NCBI RefSeq assembly: GCF_005405205.1
Contig: NZ_BJDP01000001.1
Coordinates: 1 to 64,000, forward strand
DNA: 64,000 nt
Direction: 5' to 3'
Source of the DNA: Enterococcus pingfangensis
GTDB lineage: Bacteria > Bacillota > Bacilli > Lactobacillales > Enterococcaceae
Shown here: piece after piece, positions 60,930 through 64,000 of the stretch
Layout of the letters: every line of letters starts with the position of its first letter
Position numbering within the stretch: the stretch's first letter is position 1
The notes under the pieces: model-generated
What the model was told of the DNA's origin: nothing
Seen by the model: the letters and a program-made list of their open reading frames with translations, nothing else
Database searches by the model: none
Program-made: the position numbers and the translations under genes

Positions 60930-61313
60930 ATGGAATTACAACGTGATCAAGAAGTTGTCGAGTCTTTTAATTACGGTCTTCCACCGAAAGATCAAGTAGT
61001 GAAACAGAAATTATTGATTAATTTTAGTCCTTTGGAAGCAGTTGATCCGGGATATCCGGCTGAAAATAGTATTATGGGTGTACGAGTCGAATGCGTTATT
61101 CCTTTTGAAGAATTCATTATCGGCGGGGTGTTCTCCCAAGTAGTCCATGTGGTTGGACGCAAAGTCAGACAACAAAATGATCTGACCGAAGCTGAAGCTA
61201 ACGAGATGATCCGCCCGCTTTTGAAACTAATCGAACGAATGGTTTATGAAGTTACTGAAATTGCTTTGGATAAACCAGGAGTAAAAATTAATTTTTCTTC
61301 TAATGCTAAATAA
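60930..61313 (+). CDS. DUF1149 family protein (SecB-like fold)
   Basis: A 127-residue cytoplasmic protein. The opening MELQRDQEVVESFNYG and the arrangement of beta strands (VKQKLLINFSPLEAV, IMGVRVECVIPFEEFIIGGVFSQVVHV) followed by two helices match the DUF1149 proteins of streptococci and enterococci, which share a fold with the chaperone SecB. Its function is unknown. The ribosome binding site is AAGGAG. It is monocistronic, between two hairpins. Confidence 0.8.
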   Translation: MELQRDQEVVESFNYGLPPKDQVVKQKLLINFSPLEAVDPGYPAENSIMGVRVECVIPFEEFIIGGVFSQVVHVVGRKVRQQNDLTEAEANEMIRPLLKLIERMVYEVTEIALDKPGVKINFSSNAK

Positions 61314-61330
61314 TTAGTTCCTCCAATTTA

Positions 61331-61366
61331 AAGAGAGTCTAACACGGTGATTTAGTCTCTTTTTCG
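61331..61366 (+). terminator. Terminator after the DUF1149 gene
   Basis: AAAGAGAGTCTAA pairs with TTAGTCTCTTTTT with a 2-nt bulge, and T residues form its end. Confidence 0.72.
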
Positions 61367-61426
61367 AGTTGGAGGATTTTTTTGTGATGTAATTTTTGAA
61401 ATTTTTCATGTAACAATGCAAAATAT

Positions 61427-61455
61427 AAGACAGATTATTTTATCTAGGGTATAAT
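61427..61455 (+). promoter_or_regulatory. Promoter of the TcyP-type gene leader
   Basis: AAGACA (61427-61432), a 17-nt spacer and a perfect TATAAT (61450-61455). It implies a start near 61460 and a 5' untranslated leader of about 320 nt. Confidence 0.68.
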
Positions 61456-61458
61456 GTT

Positions 61459-61620
61459 CAAGTCACTGAAGTGTAGGCGTCGCGCAGCTATATTTTAGGG
61501 TAGTTCGTTGAAGAACGGGCACCGGGAACCTTTACTTCCTTTGACAGACTTGTCATTATAGAAAGTTTTTGAGACTATCCGTTCAATTTTTCACAGCTGT
61601 TCGCTCGTTTTTTGTTTTTA
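61459..61620 (+). ncRNA. Structured leader RNA or small RNA, unassigned class
   Basis: Pairings visible directly behind the promoter: CAAGTC (61459-61464) with GACTTG (61547-61552); GAAGTGTAGG (61468-61477) with CCTTTACTTC (61529-61538, one mismatch); GTTC with GAAC (61503-61516). Two alternatives exist: GGGTAGT (61498-61504) with ACTATCC (61574-61580), and GAACGG (61513-61518) with CCGTTC (61579-61584). A T-rich tract (61608-61619) closes it. The 5' segment vaguely resembles 6S RNA, but the pairing is too short for a 6S rod, and no SAM, T-box or other known riboswitch motif fits. The rest of the gap to 61779 has only two small A/T hairpins. Confidence 0.45.
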
Positions 61621-61779
61621 GCAATCGTATACGTACAAAACTTTTTGAGTTTTTACGTTAAAAAATCAAATCATTATTTATGAGCGGAAAAGCAGAATGT
61701 TGAATGATAGACGACTTTCTAAGCGGATTGGTTTTTCCTTGGAAAAATTAATTCAGCACATCACATAAGGAGGAATACA

Positions 61780-63171
61780 ATGACAACTCTGTTCACTGTA
61801 TTAGTGATCTTAGTATTCGTTGCATTGCTTGTAGCTTTCTACCAAATGCAAAAAAGACATGTAAAATTTTCTAATCGTGTGTTTGCGGGATTAGGAGCCG
61901 GAATTATTTTTGGCGGTGTTTTACAACTTCTTTTAGGTAATGGTAGCAAGATTATTACGCAAGCGATGGAATGGATCGGGATCGTTGGTAATGGTTATAT
62001 TTCATTATTACAAATGTTAGTAATGCCTTTAGTATTTATTTCAATCGTTGGTGCATTCACCAAAATGAAATCTAGTAAAAAACTTGGTAAAATTAGTGCC
62101 AATGTTTTAGTAACTTTATTGGCTACAACAGCAATCGCCGCTTTGATCGGTATTTTAGCTGTAATGGTCTTTGGTCTTGATGGGGCGACCTTTACTAAGG
62201 GTGCAGCTGAAACGGCTAGAATCAAAGAATTGGCAGACCGTCAATCAATGGTTCAAAACTTCTCAATTCCGCAACAAATTTTATCATTTATCCCAAGTAA
62301 TGTCTTCGCTGATTTTGCTGGCACTCGTCCAACAAGTACGATTGGGGTAGTAATTTTTGCGGCTTTTGTCGGCATCGCCTTTTTAGGAGTACGCCGCAAA
62401 GCGCCAAAAGAAGCAGAATTTTTTGCGAACTTGATCGACAGTTTGTATAAAATCGTTATGCGAATCGTGACATTAGTCTTGCGTCTAACACCATATGGGG
62501 TCTTCGCATTGATGACAAACGTGTTAGCAACAAGTGATTTCGAAGCAATTGTTAATTTAGGGAAATTCATTTTGGCGTCATACAGTGCATTGATCGTTGT
62601 ATTATTGATGCATTCATTGATTCTTCTAGGTGTTAAAGTCAGTCCAATCAATTTCTTTAAAAAAGCCTTTCCTGCATTGAGTTTCGCGTTTACTTCGCGT
62701 TCAAGTGCGGGCACATTGCCAATGAATATCGAAACACAAACAAAGGCTTTAGGTGTTGATGAAGCAACCGCAAACTTTGCTGGTAGTTTCGGTATCTCGA
62801 TTGGTCAAAACGGCTGTGCGGGTGTTTACCCAGCAATGCTTGCAACAATCGTTGCACCAACAGTTGGCGTGGATGTTTTTGATTTGAAATTCATCGTGAT
62901 GTTGATTGCAATCGTAACGATCAGTTCATTTGGTGTTGCCGGTGTCGGCGGCGGAGCAACCTTTGCTTCGTTGATCGTCCTAGGCGCGATGAACTTGCCA
63001 GTCGCAATCGTTGGTTTGGTTATCTCTGTTGAACCAATGATTGATATGGCTCGGACAGCGGTTAACGTTAGCGGCAGTATGGTTGCCGGTGTTGTGACCA
63101 GCGAACGCATTCATGAATTGGATCGCGACATCTTGCGTGATCAAAATGCTTCTATTGAAGTGAATTCATAA
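61780..63171 (+). CDS. tcyP: L-cystine/dicarboxylate-type symporter, TcyP-like
   Basis: A 463-residue membrane protein of the dicarboxylate/amino acid:cation symporter family, with eight or more hydrophobic helices. Conserved motifs include LLQMLVMPLVFISIV (helix 2 region), SRSSAGTLPMN near residue 310 (the re-entrant substrate loop) and GQNGCAGVYPAMLA near 345. Length and sequence fit the TcyP branch, which imports cystine in Bacillus; the substrate here is inferred. AGGAGG precedes the ATG. The gene stands alone behind a long structured leader and ends in a strong terminator. Confidence 0.87.
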   Translation: MTTLFTVLVILVFVALLVAFYQMQKRHVKFSNRVFAGLGAGIIFGGVLQLLLGNGSKIITQAMEWIGIVGNGYISLLQMLVMPLVFISIVGAFTKMKSSKKLGKISANVLVTLLATTAIAALIGILAVMVFGLDGATFTKGAAETARIKELADRQSMVQNFSIPQQILSFIPSNVFADFAGTRPTSTIGVVIFAAFVGIAFLGVRRKAPKEAEFFANLIDSLYKIVMRIVTLVLRLTPYGVFALMTNVLATSDFEAIVNLGKFILASYSALIVVLLMHSLILLGVKVSPINFFKKAFPALSFAFTSRSSAGTLPMNIETQTKALGVDEATANFAGSFGISIGQNGCAGVYPAMLATIVAPTVGVDVFDLKFIVMLIAIVTISSFGVAGVGGGATFASLIVLGAMNLPVAIVGLVISVEPMIDMARTAVNVSGSMVAGVVTSERIHELDRDILRDQNASIEVNS

Positions 63172-63176
63172 TAATT

Positions 63177-63210
63177 AAAAGGCTTGGCTAGCGCAACCAA
63201 GCCTTTTTTG
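63177..63210 (+). terminator. Terminator of the TcyP-type gene
   Basis: AAAAGGCTTGG and CCAAGCCTTTTTT form a 10-bp stem with T residues. Confidence 0.93.
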
Positions 63211-63247
63211 GTACACTTTTTTTGAGATACAGGAATTTGAGAGGAAA

Positions 63248-63628
63248 GTGACTAATTTGTTTAATGAACAAGTAAAAGTGATTTTATATGCGAACGATGT
63301 AAAAAAAGCCAGTTTATTTTGGCAAACGATCGGTTTTGTAGAGATTAGTTTTGAAGAATTAGATGGGTCGCAAGTTGCGGAAGTGGCAATGAGTGAAAAC
63401 AGTACGACGCATTTAGTGATTTATGATCGGGCATTTATTGAAAAAAATGATGATGAAGCGACTGAACCTGCACCAGCTTTGATCTTTGGCAGCGATAATA
63501 CAATCGACTTATATAAAAAAATGCAAGAAGCAGGTATTCAATTAGGAGATCTAACTCAAATTGGTGAAGAATATGTCTTTAATTTTGTGGATACGGACGG
63601 CAATTATTTTGTAGTATCCGGTAAATAG
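63248..63628 (+). CDS. VOC / glyoxalase-like domain protein
   Basis: A 126-residue vicinal-oxygen-chelate fold protein: the N-terminal strand VKVILYANDVKKASLFWQTIGF and the C-terminal FNFVDTDGNYFVVSG are typical, each from one of the two beta-alpha-beta modules. Few metal ligands are evident, so it may be a binding protein instead of an enzyme. The start is GTG 63248 or TTG 63257, both near GAGAGGAAAG. It precedes the phosphatase gene by 25 bp on the same strand. Confidence 0.75.
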   Translation: MTNLFNEQVKVILYANDVKKASLFWQTIGFVEISFEELDGSQVAEVAMSENSTTHLVIYDRAFIEKNDDEATEPAPALIFGSDNTIDLYKKMQEAGIQLGDLTQIGEEYVFNFVDTDGNYFVVSGK

Positions 63629-63653
63629 TTTGTTTTTTGGCTGGAGGGAGCGA

Positions 63654-64000
63654 GTGAAAATGGATCAAGTTTTTGTGATTGGCGATGTTCACGGTGAGTA
63701 TACGTTATTTCAAGCAGTTTTGAAAAAATCCCAGCCGGACAAACAACAGCTGATTTTGATCGGTGATCTAAACGATCGTGGTCCGAAAAGTAAAGATTGT
63801 TGGTTATTAGGCATGGAACTAGTCGAAAAATATCAAGCAATTTATTTACGAGGCAATCATGAACAATATTTCTTAGAATTTATGGAAAGTCCAGAAGATT
63901 GGTTTCCAAGTTATTTGTACAATGGCGGAAAAGAAACAATCGAAAGCTTGCTGCATAAAGGCGCGACAGAGGAATATTCTCCCACTGAAATTGCGATGAT
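63654..64000 (+). CDS. PPP-family metallophosphatase, cut by the window end
   Basis: The first 115 codons of a phosphoprotein phosphatase-type enzyme that runs past the window. The metal-binding motifs are GDVHGE (near residue 10), GDLNDRGP (near 42) and RGNHE (near 72), the signature of lambda-type Ser/Thr phosphatases and ApaH-like enzymes. Likely substrates are phosphoproteins or dinucleoside polyphosphates. The start is GTG 63654, 5 nt after GGAGGG; ATG 63660 is in the same frame and possible. Confidence 0.88.
   Translation, partial: MKMDQVFVIGDVHGEYTLFQAVLKKSQPDKQQLILIGDLNDRGPKSKDCWLLGMELVEKYQAIYLRGNHEQYFLEFMESPEDWFPSYLYNGGKETIESLLHKGATEEYSPTEIAM

Noticed and set aside
60796-60999. A 67-codon frame between the HAD and DUF1149 genes
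   Set aside because: It covers the large hairpin and runs out of frame into DUF1149; no ribosome binding site.
61459-61620. 6S RNA assignment for the structured RNA
   Set aside because: The first 15 or so bases resemble Firmicute 6S RNA, but the 5' segment pairs within 90 nt and not with a distant 3' end, so a 6S rod of about 190 nt cannot be drawn.

Overview
This window looks like chromosomal DNA of a low-GC lactic acid bacterium, most likely an Enterococcus or a very close relative. The evidence is: strong AGGAGG-type ribosome binding sites; a Lactobacillales gene order (pcrA-ligA-gatCAB-dgkB, rapZ-yvcK-whiA, tig-clpX-ysxC, cdaA-cdaR-glmM); a D-aspartate ligase plus aspartate racemase pair, as in enterococci with L-Lys-D-Asx peptidoglycan cross-bridges; and a GlnP permease with two fused binding domains. 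I see no phage, insertion sequence, CRISPR array or plasmid gene. It is mainly a core-genome stretch, so most of the interest is in regulation and intergenic structure.

Layout. 1-930: nine tRNA genes (Asp, Phe, Tyr, Trp, His, Gln, Cys, Leu, His) closed by a terminator. 1264-1854: a GNAT acetyltransferase. 2030-7052: a branched-chain amino acid operon (ilvB-ilvN-ilvC-ilvA) with CodY-like boxes, a strong promoter, a leader peptide containing IVLLII and a textbook attenuator; ilvD and the leu genes are absent. 7104-8827: a small hypothetical gene and tuf. 8874-11876: glnQ and glnP on the minus strand. 11984-17309: uvrB and uvrA with a LexA/SOS box, separated by a 155-bp tandem repeat. 17359-19347: D-aspartate ligase and racemase. 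19456-22672: rapZ-yvcK-whiA. 22673-27209: a DsbA-like protein divergent from a pyruvate:ferredoxin oxidoreductase whose promoter carries a perfect 18-bp palindrome.

27243-32910: cdaA-cdaR-glmM (c-di-AMP synthesis and glucosamine-1-phosphate formation) convergent with glmS, which has a glmS ribozyme in its leader. 33093-35992: a hypothetical gene, sppA, an RDD membrane protein and a TPR protein. 36028-39748: tig, clpX, ysxC and a small SPJ_0845-like gene, whose 3' ends share one palindrome. 39884-41410: a 441-residue protein of unknown function and a 61-residue membrane protein. 41437-45192: the fructose operon fruR-fruK-fruA with phased operator repeats. 45268-48310: cytoplasmic alpha-amylase convergent with a ClC channel. 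48426-58963: pcrA, ligA, gatCAB, dgkB, rlmCD and a 42-codon gene. 58994-64000: a zinc-ribbon membrane protein, phosphoglycerate mutase, a HAD phosphatase, a DUF1149 protein, a TcyP-type transporter behind a long structured leader, a VOC protein and the start of a PPP-type phosphatase.

Themes: cell envelope precursor supply (glmM, glmS, D-Asp ligase, RapZ, YvcK, CdaA), DNA repair (uvrAB, pcrA, ligA), translation (tRNAs, tuf, gatCAB, rlmCD) and proteostasis (tig, clpX). No clear new multi-gene system was found. The best candidates for something undescribed are the tandem repeat before uvrA, the structured leader before the TcyP-type gene, the palindrome at the oxidoreductase promoter, the orphan ORF in the ilv leader and the 441-residue protein.
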